A DNA stretch of 64,000 nt, from assembly GCA_942491385.1 (NCBI GenBank), contig CALOAF010000007.1:1-64000 (forward strand). The letters are read 5' to 3'. Origin of the DNA: UBA6170 sp942491385 (GTDB lineage: Bacteria; Chloroflexota; Anaerolineae; Anaerolineales; Anaerolineaceae). Of this stretch, positions 19,952 through 28,253 are shown one piece after another (the stretch's first letter is position 1; each line of letters starts with the position of its first letter). Below the pieces are notes generated by a model. It was not told the origin of the DNA, made no database searches, and saw only the letters and a list, made by a program, of their open reading frames with translations. Made by a program: the position numbers and the translations under genes.

Positions 19952-20370
19952 TTAAAATTCACGGATATTGGTTCAATTTCTAACACTTCGTTCGGTGATA
20001 CTTTATATACAATTGCACTACCGTCTTCGTTGGCAACAATCATATAATTAGAGTTAATGGAACCAAAAAATAACACATACTCTCCTGGATTTATGTTATT
20101 AAAAATATAAAAACCATCTTCATCGGATAATGCAGAAGGACTAAAAGCTTCATCAAGTGCAAAGGCTCCATCATTGTCCTCGCCTCGATAAACATCAGCT
20201 AATCTGACTGAAGTATTCTGTAATGGAGTGCCTCCTTCGGAGAGAACTCTTCCATGGATTGTAGCTAGATCTGGTTCTGGTGAAGGCATTTGGGTTGAAG
20301 GGGTATCAGTTTTGCAGGCCGTAACAAGCACAACCAATAGCAGTAGAGAAAGTAAGGTTTTTTTCTTCAT
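19948..20370 (-). CDS. Lipoprotein with carboxypeptidase-regulatory-like beta-sandwich
   Basis: The N-terminus is KKK followed by a hydrophobic core and the lipobox LVTAC (Cys about 19). A Pro/Ser-rich linker leads to one Ig-like sandwich (TIHGRVLSEGGTPLQNTSVRL, DEDGFYIFNNINPGEYVLFF) of the carboxypeptidase-regulatory/Cna-B-like kind. It is anchored to the outer face of the cytoplasmic membrane. No catalytic residues are present; it may be a sensory or structural protein. Its gene is divergent from the secreted protein gene at 20504. Confidence 0.75.
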   Translation of the reverse strand: MKKKTLLSLLLLVVLVTACKTDTPSTQMPSPEPDLATIHGRVLSEGGTPLQNTSVRLADVYRGEDNDGAFALDEAFSPSALSDEDGFYIFNNINPGEYVLFFGSINSNYMIVANEDGSAIVYKVSPNEVLEIEPISVNFK

Positions 20371-20503
20371 TTTTTCACCTATTAGTCTTATTTTTATATC
20401 ATTATATCTAAAATATGCAAAATCTTGTTAAGATTACCCAAAAGGGTTATTGCCGAACCATCAATATATTGGGAGAATATATAAAAAGGAAATGGAGGAT
20501 TAA

Positions 20504-21934
20504 ATGTCAAAAAGAATATTTTCAATAATTTTAGTTTTTGTCTTTATTATTGCTTTGGCTGGGTTTTATACACCAGCTCAGGCTGCCGCGTATGGAACTG
20601 CATTCATAACTTCTATCACGTATCAAAATGTTGGGACCAGTACAGCGAATAGTATACGAATTGATTTTTACACAGAAGCAAACGGTACTCCTATACCAAT
20701 CACACGCCCTGAATTGGCGGCTGGCGCAGGAACCTCATTGTACATTGGTAGTTTATCCCAAATTACTTCTGGATTCTTAGGTTCTGCAGTCATGTCCTCA
20801 GATCAACCATTGGTGGCAACGTTAGTACAATTACCATCAGGAACAGTTAAAAATCGTCCACTATCAAGCGGTTTTTCATATGGTTCGGATTATGTTTTGA
20901 TCCCTACAGTGTTAAAAAATACATTTGATTTTAATTCTATCTACTCGGTTCAGAACGTTGATTCCGTAGGTGCTGATTTAACATTAACATTTGTACCTGC
21001 AGATGGATCTGCAAACACTGTTTATAATATATCTGGATTACCTTCAGGATCAGCAAAATACATTGATATGGGTAATTTCGCCAATATGGTTGCTTCAACA
21101 TTCAACGGTTCTGTGCAAATAAAATCCGTTAAGACCGGCTCTACTACTCCAGGAAGCATTGTAGCTTCTTCAATGGAATTACAGTTAACTGGTGATAATA
21201 CTTATGCTTTTGAAGGCGCTGCTGACTCAGGTTTGAAAATATACATGCCATCAGCTTTGTGCAATTTTGGCCCAAATTCTGATACGACATCAGCTTATGC
21301 TGTTCAAAATACGTCATCCTCTGTAAATGCAAGTGTTCGTGTAACATATAGTAATGGGAAAGTTGATGGACCCTACTCACTTGCTCCAGGGGCAAAGAGA
21401 AGTTTTAATGGTTGTGGCGCAGGGAACCCAGTTGGTTTTCTAGGATCTGCGGTAATCACCTCAACAGGTGCGGAAATTGTTGCTGTCGGAAAAATTTATG
21501 GTGGTGGTTTATCAACTGCATTCTTAGGTTTTCCGAGTGGTGGTGCAAAAATTGCTTTACCTTATGTACGTTGGACTGAGACTCATTGGTTAGATGGAAC
21601 TCGTCAAAGAGCTTATATTGCTATCCAAAATGTTGGAACTGAAGATTTATTAGCGGGAGAAGCCAAAGTAAAATATTACGATAAGTACGGTACTTTAGTT
21701 GGAACACATAATCTGCCTGCGATAGCGATTGGTGGAAAGGTGAATTCGAATCCTTCTGTTATCGGTGCTGCTGGAAGTGAATTTGGTACTTATACAGATG
21801 GTTCATTTGGCGGTGCTGCGATTGTTGAAGGTCCTTCCGGAAGTCAACTAGCAGTAGTGGTTCGTGTACAAACCTATATTGGATTTGGAAACTCAGTTGG
21901 TGAGGATTACACAGGTGTCTCCACTAATCCCTAA
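20504..21934 (+). CDS. Secreted repeat protein of unknown function
   Basis: A strong GGAGGA site precedes the ATG. A signal peptide (IILVFVFIIALAGF, then TPAQAAAYG) is followed by Gly/Ser/Thr-rich sequence with three or four related beta-sandwich units. Each has a line like TYQNVGTSTANSIRIDFYT or AIQNVGTEDLLAGEAKVKYY, and ends with GFLGSAVMSSDQPLVA, GFLGSAVITSTGAEIVAVG or GGAAIVEGPSGSQLAVVV. There is no anchor; only one pair of Cys (in ALCNFGPN and NGCGAGN) is seen. It resembles abundant secreted or sheath-like proteins of Anaerolineae, but I cannot name a family. It is monocistronic, ending at a strong terminator. Confidence 0.7.
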   Translation: MSKRIFSIILVFVFIIALAGFYTPAQAAAYGTAFITSITYQNVGTSTANSIRIDFYTEANGTPIPITRPELAAGAGTSLYIGSLSQITSGFLGSAVMSSDQPLVATLVQLPSGTVKNRPLSSGFSYGSDYVLIPTVLKNTFDFNSIYSVQNVDSVGADLTLTFVPADGSANTVYNISGLPSGSAKYIDMGNFANMVASTFNGSVQIKSVKTGSTTPGSIVASSMELQLTGDNTYAFEGAADSGLKIYMPSALCNFGPNSDTTSAYAVQNTSSSVNASVRVTYSNGKVDGPYSLAPGAKRSFNGCGAGNPVGFLGSAVITSTGAEIVAVGKIYGGGLSTAFLGFPSGGAKIALPYVRWTETHWLDGTRQRAYIAIQNVGTEDLLAGEAKVKYYDKYGTLVGTHNLPAIAIGGKVNSNPSVIGAAGSEFGTYTDGSFGGAAIVEGPSGSQLAVVVRVQTYIGFGNSVGEDYTGVSTNP

Positions 21935-21981
21935 GTTTTCATAACATAACCAAATTTCTTTGGTTACAAATTCTTGAAATG

Positions 21982-22020
21982 AAAGCACCAGATGCAAAGA
22001 AAGAAACATCTGGTGCTTTT
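21982..22020 (+). terminator. Rho-independent terminator
   Basis: A perfect 13-bp stem AAAGCACCAGATG / CATCTGGTGCTTT with a 12-base loop, followed by TTTTATAT. It lies 48 bases after the stop of the secreted protein gene and is also positioned to end the convergent GT2 gene. Confidence 0.9.
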
Positions 22021-22081
22021 ATATAATTAATCTTGTAGATATGACAAATAGAGGATGAGGATTACAAATGAAAACCAATCC

Positions 22082-23014
22082 CTATGAATTCGATTTCACT
22101 TTTTCGCTTATGATTTCCAACATCTTTCGATTACTCGCAATCAAATCTGCCAGCAGACCATTCAACATTGTCTGAAATCCAACAATTATCAATACCGCTG
22201 AAACAATTACAGATTGCACATGCCCGGCGCCCTGACCCTGAAGGAAGAAGACCAGATACCTGACTGCTAGCACCCCACCGGCTAATAAGAGAACCAGTCC
22301 AATACTAAAAAAGACCCGAATAGCCCGATACATGGCATAGGCTCGGATGATGGTGATCGTAGATTTGATTAAATAATCCCAAATGCCATGCATTAACCTG
22401 GAAGGTCTGCGGGGAGGATTGGTGCGCACAGGGACCGAGGTCACACTAATATTGCGGTTACCTGCCTGAATCAGGGTTTCCAATGTGTAGGAGTAATTGG
22501 AGAGCACGTTAGTTTTCAGGGCTGTTTCACGTGTCATGGCCCGAAAACCACTGGTTGCATCTGGTATTTCCAGTCCAGAGGCTTTGGACACAACATAGCT
22601 CCCAATCGTCTGAAGTTTTCTTTTCAAAGGAGTAAATGATTCTTCTGTCGCGACACCTCTGTCTCCAATCACTAATTCTGCATCTCCCTTGATAATCGGC
22701 TCAATTAATTTGGGTATATCAGCCGAAACATATTGGTTATCAGCATCGGTGTTGACAATAATATCTGCACCCAACCGAATACAGGCATCCAATCCCGCTT
22801 TGAATGCTCCGGCTAAGCCCTGATTCTTTTTTAGTCGAATGACATGGTTCGCGCCATGCTCTTTCGCGACTTCAGCTGTATTGTCCTGGCTACCATCATC
22901 AATCACCAAATACTCGATCTGGTCGATTCCATCGATATTTTTGGGTAAATGCCGGATTGTTTCTGGCAACGTTAATGCTTCGTTGTAACAAGGGATTTGA
23001 ATGATTAGTTTCAT
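22082..23014 (-). CDS. Polyprenol-phosphate-type glycosyltransferase (GT2) with two C-terminal membrane helices
   Basis: The GT-A catalytic part has IIQIPCYNEALTLPETI at the N-terminus, YLVIDDGSQDNTAEVA, IIVNTDADNQY (the DxD metal site) and DATSGFRAMTRETAL. This fits the DPM1/undecaprenyl-phosphate glucosyl- or mannosyltransferase group. Two helices follow: VFFSIGLVLLLAGGVLAVRY and VIVSAVLIIVGFQTMLNGLL. It would charge polyprenyl phosphate with a sugar at the inner membrane face, supplying GT39-type enzymes such as the one at 51161. At 310 residues it is typical. Confidence 0.85.
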   Translation of the reverse strand: MKLIIQIPCYNEALTLPETIRHLPKNIDGIDQIEYLVIDDGSQDNTAEVAKEHGANHVIRLKKNQGLAGAFKAGLDACIRLGADIIVNTDADNQYVSADIPKLIEPIIKGDAELVIGDRGVATEESFTPLKRKLQTIGSYVVSKASGLEIPDATSGFRAMTRETALKTNVLSNYSYTLETLIQAGNRNISVTSVPVRTNPPRRPSRLMHGIWDYLIKSTITIIRAYAMYRAIRVFFSIGLVLLLAGGVLAVRYLVFFLQGQGAGHVQSVIVSAVLIIVGFQTMLNGLLADLIASNRKMLEIISEKVKSNS

Positions 23015-23084
23015 TAATTATTGAATTCACTGCAAAATTTTGATTAAGTATATCATAAGCAAATTCTCAGTTATTCTAAATTTT

Positions 23085-23108
23085 CACGATTATTATTTCA
23101 TAATCGTG
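23085..23108. promoter_or_regulatory. Nine-bp inverted repeat in a divergent intergenic region
   Basis: CACGATTAT and ATAATCGTG form a perfect 9-bp palindrome with a 6-base spacer (23085-23093 and 23100-23108). It sits between the divergent GT2 gene (start 23014) and the exported-protein gene (start 23187). It has no T tail, so an operator for a dimeric regulator is more likely than a terminator. Confidence 0.5.
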
Positions 23109-23186
23109 GCTTAATTTTCAATACATTTTTAGGCATAACTCTTGCACCTTATAGCAATTAATATCACCATATTTTTGGAGGTTCTG

Positions 23187-24200
23187 ATGAAACGTGCTTT
23201 AGTGTTTTTATTATTTGTCTTGATGCTGACAGCTGCCTGGTTTCGATGGTTTGATGAAATTGATCCGGAAACTGTAAAAGCGGGGCTACAAACCCAGGCT
23301 ACTATAATGAAGGAAAAGTCGACAACTTTTTCCTTTAAAGATGAGGTTTCACAGGTCATTGCTGCTTTGGATCGCTTCTTCTCACCACCTGAAGATGAAA
23401 TAAAGATAGAGGACGTGGTAGAACTTGTGCCAATAAATGGGACAGAATTGGAATCTCATAGCGATCAAGTTGTTATGGCCGAAGAACCATTCAATGATGT
23501 TGAAGAAGCAATGAATGAGCCCACGGACAAACCAAATGGGAATGCTTCTGAGCAACCAGAAAAACTCCAGGAAACAACGCAATTCTCTCCAGAGCCTAAT
23601 ATGGGATATCCTGCTCCAGTAGCTGACCTTGTTGTAAGCGCTCCAACAAACCAGATAGTTCAAGATCTTGAGCCAATTGAAGTGGTGACAGAAAAGCCGT
23701 CTGAGGAAAATGAGCAAATTGAAGTTGCTGAGGTGTCAGAATCTCAATTAATGGAGTTCAATCAGTTGCAGGAATCGGTTCCAGGATCATTCCTGCCGTT
23801 TGATCTTCAGTCTGTAGAGCCTTTATATACCTCGAATTTTGTTCATCCTGAAGCAGCGTGCAATTGGATGGGTGTAGCTGGACAGATATTTGGTGAAGAT
23901 CTTGAGCCAAAAGATGGTTTAATTATTGTCGTCGAAGGCGCTGTGAATAACAATATGATGGAAGTCTTGGGGTATAGCGGATTAGCCCAATCTTATGGTC
24001 CGGGTGGATATGAATTGGTTTTGAGTCAGGTAAATCGCCCGGGTATCTTCTGGGTACAATTATTTGATGTTGATGGGATTCCTCTCAGCGGAATCTACTC
24101 CTTCCAGATGAATGGAACATGTGAACAAAACTTGGCTATCATCAATTTCACTCTGAAAAATGATGCAGAAAGTAAATATGTGCCAACGGTAGCACCTTGA
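23187..24200 (+). CDS. Exported acidic protein of unknown function
   Basis: The ATG at 23187 follows GGAGG at a good distance; an upstream in-frame start at 23142 lacks one. An N-terminal hydrophobic segment (ALVFLLFVLMLTAAWF) probably anchors or exports it. Residues about 60-200 are low-complexity, rich in Glu, Pro, Asn and Gln. The C-terminal 120 residues look folded (ACNWMGVAGQIFGEDLEP, LIIVVEGAV, PGIFWVQLFDVDGIPLSG) with Cys near each end that may pair. Similar tails occur in Chloroflexota secreted proteins as far as I can recall, but no function is known. Confidence 0.65.
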   Translation: MKRALVFLLFVLMLTAAWFRWFDEIDPETVKAGLQTQATIMKEKSTTFSFKDEVSQVIAALDRFFSPPEDEIKIEDVVELVPINGTELESHSDQVVMAEEPFNDVEEAMNEPTDKPNGNASEQPEKLQETTQFSPEPNMGYPAPVADLVVSAPTNQIVQDLEPIEVVTEKPSEENEQIEVAEVSESQLMEFNQLQESVPGSFLPFDLQSVEPLYTSNFVHPEAACNWMGVAGQIFGEDLEPKDGLIIVVEGAVNNNMMEVLGYSGLAQSYGPGGYELVLSQVNRPGIFWVQLFDVDGIPLSGIYSFQMNGTCEQNLAIINFTLKNDAESKYVPTVAP

Positions 24201-24239
24201 TTTTGTGCTAAACAATAACACGTTTCAGATTTAATGATC

Positions 24240-24278
24240 AAAAGCATACCTCTTGGAATTTTGAAGGTATGCTTTTTT
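24240..24278 (+). terminator. Rho-independent terminator
   Basis: AAAGCATACCT (24241-24251) pairs with AGGTATGCTTT (24265-24275) over 11 bp, followed by more T. It lies 40 bases after the exported acidic protein gene. Confidence 0.9.
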
Positions 24279-24318
24279 GTTCCTTTATCCCAAGGAAGTG
24301 TTTTCTCCAAAAAGATAC

Positions 24319-24335
24319 AACTGACTTTTATCAGC
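24319..24335. repeat. Target-site duplication, left copy (17 bp)
   Basis: AACTGACTTTTATCAGC, directly outside the left terminal repeat of the insertion sequence. The 17-mer contains a short internal inverted repeat (CTGA/TCAG). Confidence 0.85.
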
Positions 24336-24432
24336 TGTCATTGTTCAGCGATTATGTCACCATAATTGTTCAACAGAAATGTCATCTTGAATAACAGATA
24401 ATAATAAGTATAATCTCAAAAATACCCCCAAG

Positions 24433-24464
24433 GAGGCAGGCTGGAAAATTTTCCAGTTTGCCTC
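24433..24464 (-). terminator. Hairpin after the transposase gene
   Basis: GAGGCAGGCTGGAAAA pairs with TTTTCCAGTTTGCCTC (16 bp, two G-U pairs). It lies inside the element, four bases beyond the transposase stop. There is no long T tail on the exit side, so it may act as a bidirectional stop or shield against read-through rather than a standard terminator. Confidence 0.5.
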
Positions 24465-24467
24465 AAA

Positions 24468-25820
24468 TCATGAATTATCACAATTGACATGGGAAACCTC
24501 CTGTGGATTAGTTTTCGGATAATTTCTCCAGGGGTGGTTGGGACTCGGTACCCTGGGCTTTACATTCTCTTTGGATAGGGAAATCTCATTTACGGTTTGT
24601 TTTGTATCTGGAGTAAATAAAAGCTGATCAGGAGCAGGCACAAAAAATCCAACACGAATTGGAACGTCCGGGTGATGATGGTAGGTGGCTAATAGCTCAC
24701 CTCTAAATTTAATTTGTAATCGTCCATCCAATTGTTGCCACACATCAACCCTGGCTTTGGCAAAGCTTGAGCGAATACGGCCCGGTTGAATTTGCAATTT
24801 GTTGTTATTTAAAGAAATAGTGTTGTCATTAGCCACCTTCCGTGTGTATTTGAAGCAAAAGAGATGATCGGGATTGAAGGTATTATTCCACGGGACGAAC
24901 TGGGAATCTTCTTGCTCAGGTTTGAATTGAAATTGAAGATTGTATTTTGGAATAAACCATCTCAAAACCAGATTAGCCTCATCCAGGGTGGTGGCATTTG
25001 CTTTTCTTAGGACTTTAATCAAACGATCTTGTAAAGTACCCCATAAACGTTCAATTCTGCCTTTAGCCTGCGGGCTACGAGCTGCCTTCAATTCAATGCC
25101 TAAGTCTTTGAGAAGAGTTCCAAAGTAACTGGTGGATGTTTCTCTATCAGAAAAGTCTTCACCAGATGATCTTTTTAATCCCTGAAAAATGGTGTGCTGA
25201 TCCGCGTAAATGGCTTGCGGAATGCCTTTGGTGAGACATATGTCCTTTAGCCCCAGGAAGTAACCGGCAGCGTCCTCTTGCTGCCTAAAAATGGCGCCCA
25301 TAACTTCGTTGGTGGCATCGTCAATATAGGCAATTAATACAAGCTGTGGACCACGACCTTCCAACCAATCATGTTTGCTGCCATCTGTTTGTAATAACAT
25401 TCCGGCTTGGATGACCCTCTTACGACGACTGCGATGCTTAGGTTGATGATGCTTTCTGGGGCTTTTGTATCCATTTTCCCTGCGAATTCTTCGCACTGTT
25501 GAGCGCGACACTGGGATTCCCAAATCGTTCATCTCATCAGTAAAATGACTATCGTTGTAATCTAGAAATTCCTTCTTTGCATAGTCAAGTATGGTTTGGC
25601 GAATTTCCTCCTTGATTTTGTTGTTGGGTTGCCGTCCTCGATTTCCATGTATAACGGCTAGCACACCCACCTTGCGATAACTTGATATGATCCTCCTCAT
25701 TTGTCGAATTGATATATCCAATCGTCTTGCCCCCTCGATACCGGAAAGCTTGCCTTCAATAATTTGTTTTAAGATGTATTCTCTCTTTAATTCGTTCATT
25801 GTTAATGTCACTTTTTCCAT
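24468..25820 (-). CDS. DDE transposase (ISNCY/IS1202-like) of the insertion sequence
   Basis: The 450-residue protein has an N-terminal helix-turn-helix (GIEGARRLDISIRQMRRIISSY), a second HTH-like region (VSRSTVRRIRRENGYKSP) and an rve/DDE integrase core. The catalytic acids are seen as D in LLQTDGSKHDW, D in IYADQHTIFQG and E in KGRIERLWGTLQDRL. A beta-rich C-terminal part (IQPGRIRSSFAKARVDVW, FRGELLATYHHHPDVPI) follows. The frame is intact and full length. It cuts and joins the element's ends. The start near the right terminal repeat means its promoter is inside the element. Confidence 0.9.
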   Translation of the reverse strand: MEKVTLTMNELKREYILKQIIEGKLSGIEGARRLDISIRQMRRIISSYRKVGVLAVIHGNRGRQPNNKIKEEIRQTILDYAKKEFLDYNDSHFTDEMNDLGIPVSRSTVRRIRRENGYKSPRKHHQPKHRSRRKRVIQAGMLLQTDGSKHDWLEGRGPQLVLIAYIDDATNEVMGAIFRQQEDAAGYFLGLKDICLTKGIPQAIYADQHTIFQGLKRSSGEDFSDRETSTSYFGTLLKDLGIELKAARSPQAKGRIERLWGTLQDRLIKVLRKANATTLDEANLVLRWFIPKYNLQFQFKPEQEDSQFVPWNNTFNPDHLFCFKYTRKVANDNTISLNNNKLQIQPGRIRSSFAKARVDVWQQLDGRLQIKFRGELLATYHHHPDVPIRVGFFVPAPDQLLFTPDTKQTVNEISLSKENVKPRVPSPNHPWRNYPKTNPQEVSHVNCDNS

Positions 25821-25875
25821 AAGGTGACATTTTCCCTGAACACTTTCAGGGTGTCAAATTCGCTGAACAATCACA

Positions 25876-25892
25876 AACTGACTTTTATCAGC
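25876..25892. repeat. Target-site duplication, right copy (17 bp)
   Basis: AACTGACTTTTATCAGC directly outside the right terminal repeat. Its last base is immediately before the TTGACC -35 box of the next promoter. Confidence 0.85.
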
Positions 25893-25921
25893 TTGACCTA
25901 TATGCTTAGTGGGTTTATAAT
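25893..25921 (+). promoter_or_regulatory. Sigma-70-type promoter of the long polysaccharide operon
   Basis: TTGACC at 25893-25898, 17-base spacer, TATAAT at 25916-25921; the first gene starts at 25943, leaving a leader of about 15 bases. The insertion sequence's target duplication abuts the -35 box, so native upstream sequence beyond 17 bp has been moved 1.5 kb away. Confidence 0.8.
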
Positions 25922-25942
25922 TCAGCAACTGAATTTTGAATT

Positions 25943-26431
25943 ATGACTACTTACTCAGAAAACGAACACCGCGAATTAGCTTTATTGGAGCAAATCTCAG
26001 TTGATCCAGATGCTACTCAAGCTACCCTTGCTTCTCAACTAGGAGTAGCTGTAGGTACGATTAATTGGCATCTCAAAAGATTAATCGAAAAAGGCTATGT
26101 AAAAGTTCGTAGAGCGGAACGTCGAAAGCTTCGCTACATCATTACACCTGAAGGGATTGCTTTACGTGCACGTTTGGCAATTGATTACATTCAAACTTCA
26201 ATGAGTTTATATCGGTTGGTACGTGAAAGATCTTTGAAAGCCATTCAACAATTACGAAAATCAGGATTTCATGAGGTTCAAATAGTAGGTGGGGGAGAAG
26301 TTGCTGAAATTTGTCGCTTAACTTGCCTGGAACAAAATATACAAATAGTAGATGAGCTCAACAACTCTCCGATTTTCAGGATAAATGAATTAAAAATACA
26401 TGTTGACTTCAAGGAGGATCAAAAAAAATGA
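25943..26431 (+). CDS. Winged helix-turn-helix regulator at the head of the glycan operon
   Basis: A 162-residue protein with an N-terminal winged HTH (QISVDPDATQATLASQLGVA, VGTINWHLKRLIEKGYVKVR, LRYIITPEG) of the MarR/Lrp-like kind. The C-terminal half (VRERSLKAIQQLRKSGFHEV, VQIVGGGEVAEICRL, NIQIVDELNNSP) looks like a small nucleotide- or sugar-sensing Rossmann-like domain and has no enzyme motif. Such proteins stand at the head of polysaccharide loci in several bacteria and may control them. The end overlaps the next gene by four bases, so it is made with the enzymes it probably regulates. Confidence 0.8.
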   Translation: MTTYSENEHRELALLEQISVDPDATQATLASQLGVAVGTINWHLKRLIEKGYVKVRRAERRKLRYIITPEGIALRARLAIDYIQTSMSLYRLVRERSLKAIQQLRKSGFHEVQIVGGGEVAEICRLTCLEQNIQIVDELNNSPIFRINELKIHVDFKEDQKK

Positions 26432-27378
26432 GTGAATTCTGGAAGGATCAGCGTTTTGTGGTAACGGGGGGAGCAGGTTTTCTTGGGAAAGTAATAACCC
26501 GAAAAATGCAGGCAAGAGGAGCGCACAATATTTATATTCCTCACATCGAGGATTACAACCTTGTAGATCCAGATGATATTGATCGTTTGTTAGCTGATGC
26601 CAATCCGGATGTGATTATTCATCTGGCAGCTCATGTGGGTGGAATAGGAGCAAATAGCGAACACCCAGCAGAGTTCTTTTATGATAATCTAATGATGGGT
26701 GTTCAACTCATGCATAAAGCCTGGCAAACCGCTGTTAAGAAATTTGTAGCAATTGGGACAGTATGTGCTTATCCGAAATATACACCCGTACCCTTTAAAG
26801 AAGACGATATTTGGAATGGATACCCAGAAGAAACAAACGCCCCATATGGCCTTGCAAAGAAAATGTTATTGGTGCAATCTCAAGCATACAGACAGCAATA
26901 CGGTTATAACTCAATCTTTTTGCTTCCAGTAAATTTATATGGTCCTGGAGACAATTTTAATTTGAGATCCTCACATGTCATTCCCGCATTGATCCGAAAG
27001 TGTATTGAAGCAGAAGCCAAAGGAATTAAGGAAATCGAAGTGTGGGGAGATGGCTCTCCAACCAGAGAATTTCTGTACGTCGAAGATGCAGCAGAAGGGA
27101 TTCTCATGGCAACAGAATTTTATAATGAGTCCCTACCAGTGAATTTAGGGTCAGGGAATGAAATCAGCATCAAAAATCTGGCAGAAAAAATTGCGCATTT
27201 ATCTGGCTTCAGTGGAAAATTAACCTGGAATACCGAAAAACCCAATGGTCAACCCCGTCGAGGATTAGATACTTCACGGGCTTTTGATAAATTTGGTTTT
27301 AAAGCCAAAACAACATTCGATCAGGGACTGGCAAATACGATTAGCTGGTTTAGGGATCATAAAGACGAGATTAATTAA
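26428..27378 (+). CDS. fcl: GDP-L-fucose synthase-like NAD-dependent epimerase/reductase
   Basis: An extended SDR of 316 residues. The nucleotide site is VVTGGAGFLGKVITRKM; HLAAHVGGIGANSEHPAEFF is strongly fucose-synthase-like; the catalytic residues lie in GTVCAYPKYTP (Ser/Thr position) and PYGLAKKMLL (Tyr and Lys). NLYGPGDNFNLRSSHVIPAL and VWGDGSPTREFLYVEDAA complete the match. It would convert GDP-4-keto-6-deoxymannose to GDP-L-fucose, but no GDP-mannose dehydratase gene is in the window, so that step must be elsewhere or the substrate differs. The start overlaps the regulator gene by four bases and is preceded by AGGAGG. Confidence 0.8.
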   Translation: MSEFWKDQRFVVTGGAGFLGKVITRKMQARGAHNIYIPHIEDYNLVDPDDIDRLLADANPDVIIHLAAHVGGIGANSEHPAEFFYDNLMMGVQLMHKAWQTAVKKFVAIGTVCAYPKYTPVPFKEDDIWNGYPEETNAPYGLAKKMLLVQSQAYRQQYGYNSIFLLPVNLYGPGDNFNLRSSHVIPALIRKCIEAEAKGIKEIEVWGDGSPTREFLYVEDAAEGILMATEFYNESLPVNLGSGNEISIKNLAEKIAHLSGFSGKLTWNTEKPNGQPRRGLDTSRAFDKFGFKAKTTFDQGLANTISWFRDHKDEIN

Positions 27379-27401
27379 AGAAAGCTATTTCTTTTGAAAT
27401 T

Positions 27402-28253
27402 ATGACAACCAATCAGAATCAAATTCCAATAACTTATCTGAGGCCTGCGAAGGGATTAGCTGCCCTGAATTTAAAGGACCTCTGGGACTACAGAGAATTA
27501 ATTTATTTTCTGACATGGCGTGATTTGAAAGTCAGGTATAAACAAACAATTCTTGGATTTTCCTGGGTGATTCTTCAACCAATTATTAACATGGTTGTGT
27601 TTACCGTGCTTTTTGGACAATTGTTGAAAGTGCCAACCGATGGAATTCCGTATCCAATTTTTTCATTCGCTGCTTTACTGCCCTGGTTGTATTTTGCTGG
27701 ATCGTTGACCAGGTCTTCAACAACATTGGTTGGCAGTGCAAATTTGATCAGCAAAGTATTTTTCCCAAGGATGGTAATCCCAATAGCTGGTGTCTTATCT
27801 GGGATCGTTGATTTTTTGGTTTCATTAATTATTCTGATTGGCATGATGTTGTTTTATCAAATTATCCCAACCTGGAATTTATTGATGTTACCGGTATTTT
27901 TATTCTTAGCAATGTTGACTGCGCTTGGGTTTGGTCTGTGGCTTTCAGCATTAAATGTGCGCTTTAGAGATATTAACCATCTTGTTCCTTTCATCATCGA
28001 AATCTGGAAATATGCAACCCCAGTAATTTATGGCGCTACATTAATTCCAGAAAAATTCCGGTTTTTATTAGGATTAAACCCAATGACTGGTGTTGTTGAA
28101 GGCTTTCGATGGGCTATTTTAGGCAGTAAATATGTAGAAAATTTTGATCCTGGCCCATTATTTATTGTTTCCATATCGATTACATTGATTGTTCTAATTT
28201 CCGGAGTTATTTTCTTCCGAAATACCGAAAGAACATTTGCGGATATTATATAA
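27402..28253 (+). CDS. wzm: Polysaccharide ABC exporter, permease subunit
   Basis: An ABC-2 type permease of 283 residues with six hydrophobic helices. The amphipathic start LWDYRELIYFLTWRDLKVRY and QTILGFSWVILQPIINMVVF are diagnostic of the Wzm/TagG/KpsM group. The last helix is ISITLIVLISGVIFFRNTER. With the ATPase next door it exports a completed lipid-linked polysaccharide across the cytoplasmic membrane. The stop and the next ATG are adjacent (TAAATG). Confidence 0.9.
   Translation: MTTNQNQIPITYLRPAKGLAALNLKDLWDYRELIYFLTWRDLKVRYKQTILGFSWVILQPIINMVVFTVLFGQLLKVPTDGIPYPIFSFAALLPWLYFAGSLTRSSTTLVGSANLISKVFFPRMVIPIAGVLSGIVDFLVSLIILIGMMLFYQIIPTWNLLMLPVFLFLAMLTALGFGLWLSALNVRFRDINHLVPFIIEIWKYATPVIYGATLIPEKFRFLLGLNPMTGVVEGFRWAILGSKYVENFDPGPLFIVSISITLIVLISGVIFFRNTERTFADII

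Larger units (their letters stand above)
24336..25875 (-). mobile_element. Complete insertion sequence, 1540 bp, with 17-bp target duplication (IS1202/ISNCY-like)
   Basis: The ends are imperfect inverted repeats beginning TGTCATTGTTCAGCG on the left and TGTGATTGTTCAGCG on the right (reverse complement); 22 of the first 26 positions agree. Subterminal GTTCA and AATGTCA words are also shared. The element is flanked on both sides by the identical 17-mer AACTGACTTTTATCAGC (24319-24335 and 25876-25892), read as a target-site duplication. A long duplication and TGT ends fit the IS1202-like group within ISNCY, known for target duplications in the 15-29 bp range; the group assignment is from memory and moderate. 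Identical flanks and an intact transposase suggest a recent insertion. Confidence 0.85.
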
